Shown here: positions 35,456 through 46,656 of the stretch, piece after piece
How the letters are laid out: each line of letters opens with the position of its first letter
How positions within the stretch are numbered: the first letter of the stretch is position 1
Assembly: GCF_003255815.1 (NCBI RefSeq)
Contig: NC_037681.1
Span: forward strand, 81,101,191-81,165,190
Source: Theropithecus gelada
Taxonomy: Eukaryota; Chordata; Mammalia; Primates; Cercopithecidae
DNA length: 64,000 bases
Direction of reading: 5' to 3'
Program-made: the position numbers and the translations under genes
Notes under the pieces: generated by a model
What the model saw: the letters and a program-made list of their open reading frames with translations, nothing else
What the model was told of the DNA's origin: nothing
Database searches by the model: none

Positions 35456-37169
35456 ATTTGGTCTAAAGAAAACTGAAGCCCCCAGAAACTTCATTTTGCA
35501 TATCTAATTGGAGATGGTTTCAATAATAAAATTATCAAGGCATCCCTATGTTACTTGAAGTTGGTTCACAATCTGGCGGCGTTCACAGCCTGATGAAGAT
35601 GGTTTATTCTCTTTTAGTGTCTCAACTATGAGTCACCTCTGATGACGGGTAGGAGAACAAGCAGGTTTTACTACAATACACACCTAAAGTAAATGAATAA
35701 ACCCAACCACTTTGCCCACCCACATGGCATCCATTTGGAAGAGACATAGAGAAAGGAGTTTCACCTCTTAGACGTCTCAGAGATTAATATTTTCTCAAAA
35801 ATGAACACACAGAGCAACAGCTGACAAGTCACACTGGACCACACCACCACCTCTGGTTACCCCGAGAAAGGTGGAGAAAGGACCCCCAGAACAGTCACCA
35901 TTTGAGGAGAGGTTCAGGGATCATGAGGACTCACCACCCCACCAAAATCCACGGATGGCTGCCTGTGAGGGGTTGGGGGTGGTAAATTACTTTCTCTTTC
36001 TCATCTTTGAAAGGCTCTTCCCCAGAGTCAGGATGACTCTCACTAGGTTTCAGGTACATCCCCATCATGCCCCAGACCCCAGTCTCTGCAGCTGACACTG
36101 CTCCAAGATACTAAATATGGGACAAGGAGGGGACAAGGAATTCAATCCCAGAAGTGGCACTAGAAGGAGTCCCTGATCCCTCAGGAGCCATCTGCCGGTG
36201 CTTCGGAAGATGCTGCCTCCATGCCCCACTTGAGGCTGTCCACAGCAGAAACCAGCACCCAGATCCCCTCAAGCCAGCCACCCCATGGGAGCCCCTTTGC
36301 CGGGTGTGGGTGCTGGGTCAGCCTCTAGCCAGAACTCCTGCTGCTTCTCTCTTTTTGGAGCAGTTCTTCATGTCCTATCTGGATCTTCCCAGTCCTGCCC
36401 TCTCTCTTCTGAGTCTTCCCACCCTTCCAAGGGCCTGCTACCTAATGCATCTCCCCACTCACACCCTAAAGTAAACAAATAAACCCAACAGCACAGATTC
36501 GTCCCTGATCAGGACTGAAAAAAGAAAAAGAAATAGCCTCCCATCACACTACTCTCTGGGAAATTAGAACTGAGTCCTAGCTCTAGCACTGGGCACAGCT
36601 GGGTCAGCACCTACAAAGGGTCCTACGCAGTGAACACCTTTCAGTCTGTAGGGTAGCTGCTCTCCTCAACATGCCAGAGATTCGCTGCCTTCCAGACAGG
36701 CACCTCCATGGAAGAGAAGCTGTTCCTGGCTTGTGGTGAGCAAAATTCCCTGGATTGAGTCAAGAGACCTGGATTCTAGTTCCACTACATTGAATTCTCT
36801 AGGTTCATGGTCCTACATCGTCAAAGAAGGAGGACAGGCTTGAGGGCAGGCAGTCACAGGTGGCCTGGCATGGGCTGAGGCAGCACACAAGGACTCTGAG
36901 CCACCACCAGCCATCTCCTTGCGGACTTTCCTGAGAGCACATGCAGCTAGCAGCGCTCCAAGGACTCTCTGAAAGGCTTCCAGGCTGGGCTACCTCCAGC
37001 TGTGTGGTGGAAACTGGTAGCAAAGGAATCCCAGAAGGGCCACAACTGAACTAGAAGGCTAAGGACCACCCCGGCCACTGGTGGGATCGAAGTGCTGAGC
37101 CACGAGGCCTACTGGGCAACCCATTTCTGGGCAGTCCTAAGACTTGGAGAACAAGCCATCTAAAAACAG
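35456..37169. other. mostly unique noncoding DNA
   Basis: A short MIR-like phrase (AGAGACCTGGATTCTAGTTC, near 36765) is the only repeat hint. No gene visible. Confidence 0.5.
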
Positions 37170-37177
37170 AATTAAAT

Positions 37178-37493
37178 GGCCAGGCGCAGTGGCTCACGCC
37201 TGTAATCCCAGCATTTTGGGAGGCCGAGGCGTGTGGGTCACCTGAGGTCAGGAGTTCAAGACCAGCCTAGCCAACATGGTGAAACTCCATCCATACTTAA
37301 AAACAAAACAAACAAACAAAAAAAAATCAGCCAGGTGTGGTGGCATGCACCTGTAATCCCAGCTACTTGGGAGGCTGAGGGAGGAGACTCACTTGAACCT
37401 GGGAGGCTGAGGTTGCAATGAGCTGAGATCGTGCCACCGCACTCCAGCCTGGGTGACAGAACGAGACTCCATCTCAAAAAAAAAAAAAAAAAA
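37178..37493 (+). mobile_element. full-length Alu (AluS-like)
   Basis: Starts GGCCAGGCGCAGTGGCTCAC, has the middle A-rich (CAAA)n linker at about 37302-37327 and the right arm with GCGAGACTCCATCTC-type text, and ends in a poly(A) tail. An 8-bp target-site duplication AATTAAAT is at 37170-37177 and 37493-37500. Confidence 0.97.
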
Positions 37494-37500
37494 ATTAAAT

Positions 37501-40499
37501 TAAATTGGGTGGGGGAGCTTCTTAGGAAAAAAAAATTAGAGTTGTGCAAATAAATCTAGTTGGTCTGACTGTCTTTATAACACACTGAAAGGGTAAGGCA
37601 CCATAAGAGGCTGTGAATTCCATTGATAAGAGAGGATTTCCCTACTCAAATAGCAAAGGTCTTGAATACACATACACCAAAACAGAAAAAAAAAAAAAGA
37701 AAAAGAAAGAAAGAAAAGACAAGACAAACAGAAAGAGAGAGAGAAAATCACCTTTTAAACTCGTCCACGAGCCAGTCAGAGCCACCCAAAGGAAAGCAGG
37801 CCCCAGTCCTTCTGAACTCAGCCGTTCTCCCTCTGGTGAGACAGGCTCTAGCCTGTTTCCAGAATGCCACTACCAGCTGCCCACACCTCCAAGGGACCCC
37901 CTAACTCCAAAGTGTTGCCCACACCTAAGGATCCTCCCCCATGTGCTTTCCCCCAACACTGGCTTCCAGGTGAGCGAGACAGAAGCTGCCAGCAGAGTTC
38001 ACTGCTTGACCATGGGGTGAAGGCCACAAAGACACCACCCGCTATCCCAACCCCAACCCTTTCACTTTTTCACTTTCTCCACAGGGAGAAAGGAGGAAAT
38101 AAACTTGTCCAGCCTCACACCTTCCCCGGACAGGGAACTGGGGATCCATTCAAAGCCTGGTCTTTTTCTGTTGAATCAAGCAGCCTGAGCAAAGTACAGA
38201 TTAAATACTACATGTGAACCAGCGTTATGTGAGGCACCAAGAAAGCACAAAAAATAAAACACGACTCCCGCTATCCAAAAGGTTATAATTTGAGGAGGAG
38301 AAAACACACTCACGAGCCAATGTGAATACCACTGATCCCCTTTTAACTAATCCCAGAGTGACACCTCCTCCAAAGAAAGCCAAGTTGTTGACAGAGTCAC
38401 GCCTTCCTAGTTACCTAGAAAAATGGCCCGGGGAGGTCCAGTCCACTGGAAGCAGATACAGAAACAAGCACTCCATAAATATCTGTGGTACCCAGCTACC
38501 TCTCTGAAACACAGCCCAGTGCTTTCAGGTAGGGAGAAATTGGTGGTGGGTGGTGGACAGATATGTGAGCAGACTGACACAGACACAGGGGCTTCCTAAT
38601 GACTCTTGATCACCCAACTTTCCAGCTTCCCCATTTCTGCCCCTGACTTGAGTTCCCAGGCCACTCAGCCCACTGTGAGGTTTTAATGTGGGGATTACCG
38701 AGTCACAACCAGGCTGGGCAGAACAGGAAGTGAGCAAGTCAATTCGAGAAAGATCCAATCAGGGGATATTCTCTGGGCACCGCCTGGCCAACACCCACAG
38801 AGGGGTCCTGGAATACAAATACCCTGGAGTCTGAAGGGCGGTGGCCCCTCTTCTCACCACTTCAATTACGTCTTCATTGAACTAGGGTATGAAAAAGGGA
38901 AGCAGGGATTGAAAATCTAGCCTTGTGGCCATAAGCCTGTGATGACTCATGCCACCTTTGTGTGCTCTAAGATGCTTTCCCATGTCTGTAATGCTTTTCA
39001 TATCATCCTACACACTCACTGTCACCTCTTCTCACCCCAGCACACAGAAAAGATGTGCTTATTATGTGCACTTAGGTTTTGTTGTACTATTAAACACAAT
39101 GACCCACTCCTATTATTATAACACAGGTTTTGCTGGAAACTCAAAAAAGACTTGGCTCTGCTGGCTCACAGTGAATCTGGGCTCTGCTCTTCCAAAACCT
39201 TTGTTCTCCAGATGTCAGCGTAAAGTTATGAACAGCTCTCCCCCTGAGCTAACTTACCGAGCAGTAAGTGAGGCAAGAAAGGCCACTCACTATATTTCTC
39301 AGCCTCCATGAAGTTGTCACTGGGAGAGGAGCCAAGAGGGAGGGGGCACCTTCGGAGACAAGATCGTAACTCACTGTCATCCAGGGAAGTAGAGAGGAAG
39401 TCAGGGAACTTGTGTCGGGAGTGGAGAGCTAAGCTCAATATGGACAAGGACAGAGAGGGGCACCTGGGATGGGAGAAATGTGGCATCAGGACAACTGGGA
39501 GTGAAAGTTTAACTGCCCTCAAAGATGGCTGACAAAGATCTAGCATTCCTAGTGGACACCAAGCATGAGTCATCAATGAAGCACTGGTTTTTTAAACAGC
39601 AAGCAGGATGTAAGAGGGCAGACATAAGACTAAAGAATGTGGAAAACACTAAGGTATCTTGCCATTGGACTCTGCAATGTTTGAGTAAAAGAGCTGGAAA
39701 ACCAGCAGATTCTAAAGAGAGGCACAAAAACAATAAATGGGTTACAAGATAATAGATCCATGAGTTCAGGTTCAGGAAAGAGATTATTTAGGAAGAAATA
39801 GTGTCAGAGAATGGAGTGAAGAATCTAAAATATGAAGCATTTCAGCCCAAAGCTGGTGATGAGATACTTTGTCTTCTCTGGAATGAAGAGGAAATGGGCT
39901 CAAAATGGAGCATAAGGGATCGAAGGTAGACGAAAGGAAGGATTTCCTGTGATTGAAAGGTGTCTTTAAAAATAGAACTAGGGTGGTGAGGAAGTGGTTG
40001 GGCTGGCCAATTCTGGAGGCCCATCTGCCCCTGAGAGGGTTCACATTCCTTCACCACCCCAACTCCGTCTACTCCATTATCTCCAATGATCTGGATAAAA
40101 AAGCCAAGCTATTCCCTGGGCACACCATGTAAACCTCAGAAGGGCCACACTTTGGGAGCCCTAGCAGGAAAGGTGGTAGGAAGACCAGCCCCGAAACAGG
40201 GCAGAGAAAACAGAGAAAGGAACAAGGCAAGATGAAAGGGCAAAGGAACATGACCATTCTCTGCAACAGCACAGGTGATTGGGTGGTGGTTTTGTTGTTT
40301 GGGTTTTATCACGGGCTCCCCAGGTTAGCACTGCCAGGCTCTTCATCAACAAAGCTTCAGTTAAGAAAATCATTCCAGTCATCACCCATGAAAGTGTGGG
40401 TGCAAGTTCCTCTGCAAAGCACATGCGGGCCACCTCTGGCTCCTGCTGGCCATGGAGAGGCCATGTGTGATTAGTACAGTCAGCCAGGAATAAAAGTGG
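37501..40499. other. mostly unique noncoding DNA
   Basis: A 62-bp A-rich tract (37685-37746, AAAG and AAGAC units) could be a decayed tail. 38220-38310 has wording seen in old interspersed repeats but is not assignable. Overlapping frames at 39220-39750 are unsupported. No gene visible. Confidence 0.5.
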
Positions 40500-40660
40500 G
40501 AAGCCCCAGGCTCTGGGCCAAGTCTACCACTGCCTAGCAAGTAGCCTCTGGCACTCACTCCCCTGTTAGCCTCAACCTTTCTCATCTGTAAAATGACATG
40601 GTTAATGATATGACTTCAAAAGTCTATGTCTACATAGAAGATGCTCAGTAAGTATTCACT
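40500..40660 (+). mobile_element. MIR SINE fragment
   Basis: CAACCTTTCTCATCTGTAAA and GATGCTCAGTAAGTATTC represent the MIR core and 3' end in the correct order and spacing. Confidence 0.75.
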
Positions 40661-40814
40661 TTGCCTTTCCACAAAGGAAACTATCTATGCTCAAAGAGTT
40701 GTACTTTCTTCTATGATTCCTCAGATACTCTTGTCGACTAGAGGAACAAGAACCTTACTCTAAAAGCCAATTTTAGGGGAGAAGAGAAAATTTTTAAAAG
40801 ACTTTAATTACTGA

Positions 40815-40959
40815 AGGCCAGGGGCATTTGCTCATGCCTATAATCCCAGCAATTTGGAAGGCCACAGAGGGAGGACTGCTTGAAGCTAGGAGTTCAAGAC
40901 CAGCCTGGGCAACATAGCAAGACCCTGTCTCTACAAAAAGCTTAATAAACAAAATAAAA
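40815..40959 (+). mobile_element. free left Alu monomer (FLAM-type)
   Basis: A single Alu left arm (GGCCAGGGGCATTTGCTCAT through GACCCTGTCTCTACAAAAAG) runs straight into an A-rich tail, with no right arm. A perfect 10-bp target-site duplication TAATTACTGA flanks it (40805-40814 and 40960-40969). The duplication shows it was inserted as a monomer, rather than being a dimer that later lost its right half. Confidence 0.88.
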
Positions 40960-40969
40960 TAATTACTGA

Positions 40970-41855
40970 GATTTAGCTATCTTTTTAAAGAAAATATAAT
41001 ATTTGGCCCAGCTTTTTATCTATCAAACCTAGACCTAAAATCATCTTGTCTCATTCCCTCTGTCAACGTCTGCTGAGCTCCCATAATGCATAAAACATCA
41101 CAGATAAAGGAGTCACAGGATTAGACCTACAGTTCCATACCAGTGTGTTATAGCCTGTCATGAAGCAGACTCAGAGAATTTGGTTACTACTTAGTGCTAA
41201 CATTTAATTTGCTTTTAAAATGTCTGCGTTAGAGCAGACTCAGGATTATGCCTGTAAGATGACATTCCAACTCACCTGTATTTAAATATGAATAAAGAGT
41301 GAGCAGAAGGGACCAGGTAAAAATGGCACATGGGAGGGCATCACACATGTGAATTTTATCTTCCCACACGCAAAGGCATGGTGGGACGAGACAGGAAGCA
41401 TTGCTCTACATCTGAGAATCACCACACGCCAGAGAGGGCATGGGAGGTGACACACAAACCCAGCAGAGAATGTTGAGAAAGAGTTTTAAGAGCCTACTCA
41501 TCATTACAGAGTTCACTTAAAAGTCCATCCAGAATCAGAATGTGGGATGGGATGCCACAAGGCATTCCTGGGGGCCAGGGGTAGATTTTAAGGACTCATC
41601 AATTACTATTCAAGTTCAGGTCAAGCTGGATAGACCCCATCCACATGCTGCTGCTCGATGGGCAAAGATCAAGAGACAGTCGTTCACCACCAGCCGTATT
41701 TCCTGGGGCTGCTTGTTACTGACGTTCTCTCATTCAAGGTGGGTCCTGAAGCCACAATAAGCACCAAATCTGCTCCCTACAATCCACAGCAAAAGGAGAG
41801 TTCCTTCTTTAAAAGAGAGATGGCACACATCTCTCAACTCTTGAGAGAAAATGAA
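40970..41855. other. unique noncoding DNA
   Basis: Nothing recognised. Confidence 0.5.
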
Positions 41856-41872
41856 GAGAAGTGGGATTTTTC

Positions 41873-42179
41873 TTTTTTTTTTTTTTTTTTTTTTTTTGAG
41901 ACGGAGTCTCGCGCTGTGTCACCCAGGCTGGAGTGCAGTGGCGCGATCTCGGCTCACTGCAAGCTCCGCCTCCCAGGTTCACGCCATTCTCCTGCCTCAG
42001 CCTCCGAGTAGCTGGGACTACAGGCGCCCGCCACCACGCCCGGCTAGTTTTTTGTATTTTTAGTAGAGACGGGGTTTCACCATGTTAGCCAGGATGGTCT
42101 CGATCTCCTGACCTCGTGATCCACCCGCCTCGGCCTCCCAAAGTGCTGGGATTACAGGCTTGAGCCACCGCGCCCGGCC
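41873..42179 (-). mobile_element. full-length AluY
   Basis: T25 (tail complement) then GAGACGGAGTCTCGCGCTGT. It has the AluY-type features CTGCAAGCTCCGCCTCCC, GTTAGCCAGGATGGTCTCGA and TCCTGACCTCGTGATCC, and ends GCGCCCGGCC. I count roughly seven substitutions and two short indels against the AluY consensus as I know it, several at CpG sites. The 17-bp duplication GAGAAGTGGGATTTTTC (41856-41872 and 42180-42196) is perfect. It is the youngest element in the window. Confidence 0.97.
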
Positions 42180-42196
42180 GAGAAGTGGGATTTTTC

Positions 42197-43129
42197 AATC
42201 CTGATACCAGCAGGAAACAGGAAGTCTCTGGTAAGTAATACCAAACCAAGAAGCTTCTTTTCTCCCAAGTACACCAGGAACCCCTTTCAAATACAGGTGC
42301 TACAAAAAAAGAAGTAGGTGTGGAAGCGGGGCAAGAAAGGGAACCTGAGGACTATGCAAGCTCTGTCTATGGGTATCAACACCTTTAAGGCATTTTGCGG
42401 TCTTTTTGATTCTATAACCTCCATATTGAGAGGCATAAAACACAGAACATTACACCTGTCAGGTGCTGGACCCTGAACTGTCTCCAGGCAGTTGAAAGTC
42501 AGTACATCAGCCTTTTAATGACGTAAAAGTTAAAGATTAAAAACACGTTGGAACGCTTACTTTACGCAGTGCCAAAAATGTGTCTATAACCTGTAAGGAG
42601 AGATGGGTGTGGAGCATCATAGGAAAAAGGTGACTGCACTCATGCTGCAGAGAAAAAAATAAGGTCCTCGCTTGCCTGCCTGCCTGCCTGCCTTCTTTCC
42701 TTACAAGGGAAATTGCTCCTGAAATCTGACATGCTTTGCAACAGCAGTAAGTTGACCACTGGAGTGAGGCTGGAACCACTGGAATCTTGTAGATTTCTGA
42801 GGCCAATTCTGTTCTGACACACGAAGCTGGGAGCCACTGTTTTAGGAATTCACGTGGGCATGGGACTGTGCTTATTCAGAAAGGGCTCCAGGTCACATCC
42901 TGTATTCTCTTGAATTACTCCAATGACAATAAAAACTCAGTGAAGACAAAGAGATCGTTTTCGTAGGGCACTGCCGTTTGCCAATCCATAACTTAGGAAC
43001 TCATGGCTATGCTTGGATAATTCTCTCTAGACTTGGAGTGTTAAAAGTTTGCACCTAGTTATTCTCCCCTCTCTGGCAGGAGAATCATGTCACTGGCAAG
43101 CAATTATTGTATCCTCTTCAAATAACTCG
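42197..43129. other. unique noncoding DNA with a short (TGCC)5 repeat
   Basis: (TGCC)5 at 42673-42692 is the only low-complexity feature. First segment of the Alu-free right third. Confidence 0.55.
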
Positions 43130-43790
43130 GCCTAAATTTTCATTTATGCCTATATATTTATGCACAAATGTGTGTATGATGTAGTACTATGGCTTCTTTT
43201 TCTGAAAATTGAAAAATTCAGAAAGCCAAAGATAACAGAATATACCTTGAGTGGCACATCCTTTGGGTAGGAATCAAAAATAATTGCAAAATTATTTATG
43301 CAGGAGTATTAAAATTTTCCTCAAAAGTTCCCAGGCAAATGGGTGCCTCTTTAATTTTCACCCTTACAATAAACTCTCCTGCAGGTTTTGTTTATTTTGA
43401 GGAAACATTTCACTTTTTTTTTCAAGACATGAGGTGTGAATGATGCAAAACAGTATTTGGATATGTAAACTGAATTATTTGCATAATGCATTACTAATCA
43501 GTGAGTATAAATTCTGGAGTCTGAGGACCTGAAATCAAGTGCCACCAAATTTTTAAAAATCTAGATTATAAAAGTAAAGAGCATCACCCTTCGGTGGGAT
43601 AATGTACACATTTGCATTCCGTTTATAAGAAGGAGAAATTATCCTCACAGAGTTTTCTGAGGAAAATTAAATAAGTGGCCTTTGAGGTACACTGCTTTGC
43701 TCTGACTCAACATTATGAGGCATAAGGTCCTAAATTCATAGGCACAACCACAGAAGCACCAAGGAGTGAAGATATTTGCATCAAAAAGAG
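43130..43790. promoter_or_regulatory. candidate AT-rich element with three POU octamers
   Basis: Repeat-free and AT-rich. The exact octamer ATTTGCAT occurs at 43477-43484, 43610-43617 and 43774-43781. The first lies in TTATTTGCATAATGCATTAC, which carries overlapping POU and homeodomain half-sites. POU-domain proteins bind ATTTGCAT. Enhancer activity is inference. Confidence 0.33.
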
Positions 43791-44156
43791 CAGACAGTCC
43801 CCACCCCCACCCCATGTTGGTCGCCTACGGAACCTACAGGAATCCGAAGGGGCAGCCAGACATTCTGCCTATACCACCCATCAGATCAGCCACCAACTGA
43901 ACCAAAAACCACTCATACCCTTCTCCAGTGGGTTCCCACCGGTGTTTTCATGCAAGCTCAGCCCCTTCTTTGCAGAAAAAAGATATTGATGTGCTAACAG
44001 TAGACAGAAGAAAAAATTATTCCAGCTCTGTACACAACCTTTGTAAACCCAGCATGATAAAACCAAGTCTGGGAAACTATTTGTCTAAACACTTTTTGGA
44101 AATGGATGATATGAGGGGGAAAGGAAAAGGAAAAGTGTAGCCTAGTGGTCAGCGTG

Positions 44157-44187
<31 letters not shown>

Positions 44188-45129
44188 ACATCCTTGAGGG
44201 TGCCAGGTTACATTTCTACAACAGCTGCCTTCCATTGTCTACTGCCAGTGAAGCCAAACCAGCCTAAAATTTAATTTAATCTGCTGTAAACCCAAGTATC
44301 GGGCACTTAGATGGCAGCTAAAAGCGCCACTCTCAGATAACTGAGTGACACTTGCTAATAATAGCCTCGGTGTGAAGCGAGAGGGAGCGGACATTTTGTA
44401 AAACCAGAGGGACCTGGGCCTGGGCCTGGGAACAGCATGATGTGGTTAGGCCACTCTCAGCTTCCAGGCAGCAGATACGGCAGAGACCAGGCCCACCATG
44501 GCTCCCGCGTGATGGGCTGCACGAAGCCCACCAGTGACCTAGCTTTCAAGTCATACAGCAACAGTCCTGGCTTCTGCTAACCAAAAGAACAAAATGCCCC
44601 TTTCCAGCTCTGCAACTGTCACTCTGCTCCCTTTCATCTTCCATCTTGTGTCCCAGTCCTCCCTTAAAGGGAAGGCTGCTTAACCCTTGACATGTTCTTT
44701 GTCCCCTTCTTTCTGAGAGTGTGGTCAATCTCCTCTCAGGCTAACCATCTTTCTCTAATAGTCAGGGATCAAATGGCCAAAGGAAGGTCCCAGAGCCTTG
44801 TCTTCATCAACACTACCAGCCAAGTGAGCACGTCCCAGCTGCTTCTTCCTGAGCCCACCACGATGCACAGAGGCACCTGTGCTGAAACTCAAGCAAACGC
44901 CACATCTGACTCTGCCTTATGCACTGAAAAAGCCAAGGGATCTCTGTTCTTCCACGAGAATGGGCGACAGTGCACAGTACAGACCCTGAAATGACCCCTT
45001 CACAATGAACTTACTGGAGCTGACAGGTACTTTCTTGCCCACATGACACTTGTCCCCTTGCTTCCTCTGAGCCAAACCCTTGGTGAAGAAGCAACACCAA
45101 CTAAACAAGGTCATATTGCTCTCTACCAG
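43791..45129. other. unique noncoding DNA
   Basis: Apart from the CA microsatellite listed separately and three tandem CCTGGG units near 44412-44429, nothing is recognised. Confidence 0.5.
44157..44190 (+). repeat. (CA)n microsatellite
   Basis: Twelve perfect CA units followed by an interrupted CTCACACACA. Likely polymorphic. Confidence 0.95.
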
Positions 45130-45460
45130 TCAGGCAATGTCTTTATTTTCTGGAAAAATCTCAAATACTACAAAAGTAGAGAGAATGTTATAAATCAGTC
45201 CCCAAGTCTACATCTTCCAGCTCCAACCACCACAGCTCACAGTCATTCTTGTCTTCTGTAACCCTATCGCCTCCCTAGCCCATTTTATTATTTAAGTTGA
45301 CCCCAGACATCATATCATTTCATCAGTAAACACTTCTGTATGTATTTTTTAAACACAAGAACTTTTTTTTCTTTTAAATACAACCGCAAAACCATTATCA
45401 CACCTAAAAATAATAAAGTGACAAATAAAGTCCTGCATTACCAAATAAGGGAGTTACTTT
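45130..45460 (-). mobile_element. old L1 (L1M-type) 3' end
   Basis: The plus-strand text begins with the complement of the L1M terminus (TTTATTTTCTGGAAAAATCT, then ACTACAAAAGTAGAGAGAAT). It continues with CCCCAGACATCATATCATTT, CATCAGTAAACACTTCTGTA and ACCATTATCACACCTAAAAA in the usual order. Confidence 0.87.
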
Positions 45461-46516
45461 AAACTTAGAAATACTTCTTTCCATCTGGGTCATGTTTTGG
45501 AGGATCCCTTCCAGTGAGGTTCAAGACTGAAGCTGCCAAGAAAAGCTTCAGAGAATCACACTCTCTAAAAGGGGCCTTGTGGAAAGCCACCTTGCATGTC
45601 AGCCCAAGCTCCTGCCCCTTGCAGTCCTTTGCCCTATTCAGGGCTGAATGCACCCTCTGAGAGTCTCTGTGACAGTCTGCCCACATCGACTGCCCCACAG
45701 GCCCTGTGTCTCCCTCATTCCCCACCATGTGGCCCATCACCACATCAGACAAGCAGGTGCACTCCCAGTGTTCAGAACTGGAATTCATTTGTCTTGGAAG
45801 AAAGTGTTCTCCTGGACGGTTCTGCACAGAATTCATTCACAGAGCATGTCTTGGATATACAGCTGACTAGATATGTCAGTTATGTTCCAAATGGGTTTTC
45901 ACAGGTCAAGGTTCTGCAGGCAAGAGCAAATACTATTTTTAGACAGGATAAGGTCACAATGCTTTTAGAGACAGTGAGGTCTACAATAAAACCTATTGAT
46001 CAGCCTCTGGAACTAGTGCTCCAGAGAGACACAGAGATTGAAACAAAAATTGCCTGGCCGTTTTCTCTGTAGACTCTGTGGGTAAAAGCTTGCTGGACTT
46101 AATATCTTTCAGGACATAAAATAAGTAAGAAGTAACTGTGTACAGATTACTGAAGTCCATTTAACCAGATGCAGAGGCAGGTCACAGAAAATACACTCAT
46201 GGCAGAACTGTAAAGATGGGAGATTTCAAGGCAACACGTGTTGCAACCTAGAGAAAGAATAAACACCAGTCTCTTCAACTCAGGGGAGGCACAAAGGACA
46301 GCCTGCCATCCAGGATTCCTGCTTGGGACTGTTGCTCCTAAATTAACCACTATGATCCTCAATCCAGGGCTATGTGAAAAATAGACTTTCAGATAAACAG
46401 TATGGAGATAATTTGCTTAAGTCAGATTTTGATGAAAAGTGGTTTCTACATGGACAGCTTTCAAAAACTTTTATATTGGTTTGATGGAATCGTGGTAAAT
46501 TCTAAAGACTTTCCTA
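45461..46516. other. unique noncoding DNA
   Basis: A 158-codon plus frame (45596-46072) has unremarkable composition and no recognisable family, and is not called as a gene. Confidence 0.5.
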
Positions 46517-46656
46517 CTCTCTCTCTCTCCCTTTCTACACACACACACACACACACACGCACACAACCAATACATATATTCATACATGCATATACATATG
46601 TATATATGTAGTATGTATATACATATGTGTGTATATAGATGCATATGTATATATGC
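46517..46656 (+). repeat. compound (CT)n-(AC)n-(AT-rich) microsatellite
   Basis: A CT run (46517-46529), eleven AC units (46537-46558) and then ~85 bp of alternating TATA/CATA/TGTA sequence with local palindromes such as TATACATATGTATA. Expected to be unstable and hard to align. Confidence 0.92.

Noticed and set aside
42229..42235. Scattered GTAAGT or GTAAGC splice-donor-like sites (also near 19437, 34826, 50205, 59127)
   Set aside because: About thirty GTAAGT hexamers are expected by chance on both strands. None is paired with a convincing acceptor and open frame.
44157..44190. CA, TG and CT arrays as possible CRISPR-like repeats
   Set aside because: They are simple dinucleotide microsatellites without unique spacers, in a primate genome.
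45596..46072. 158-codon plus-strand frame
   Set aside because: The second half looks superficially protein-like, but there is no recognisable family, no splice context, and the frame overlaps others of similar length.
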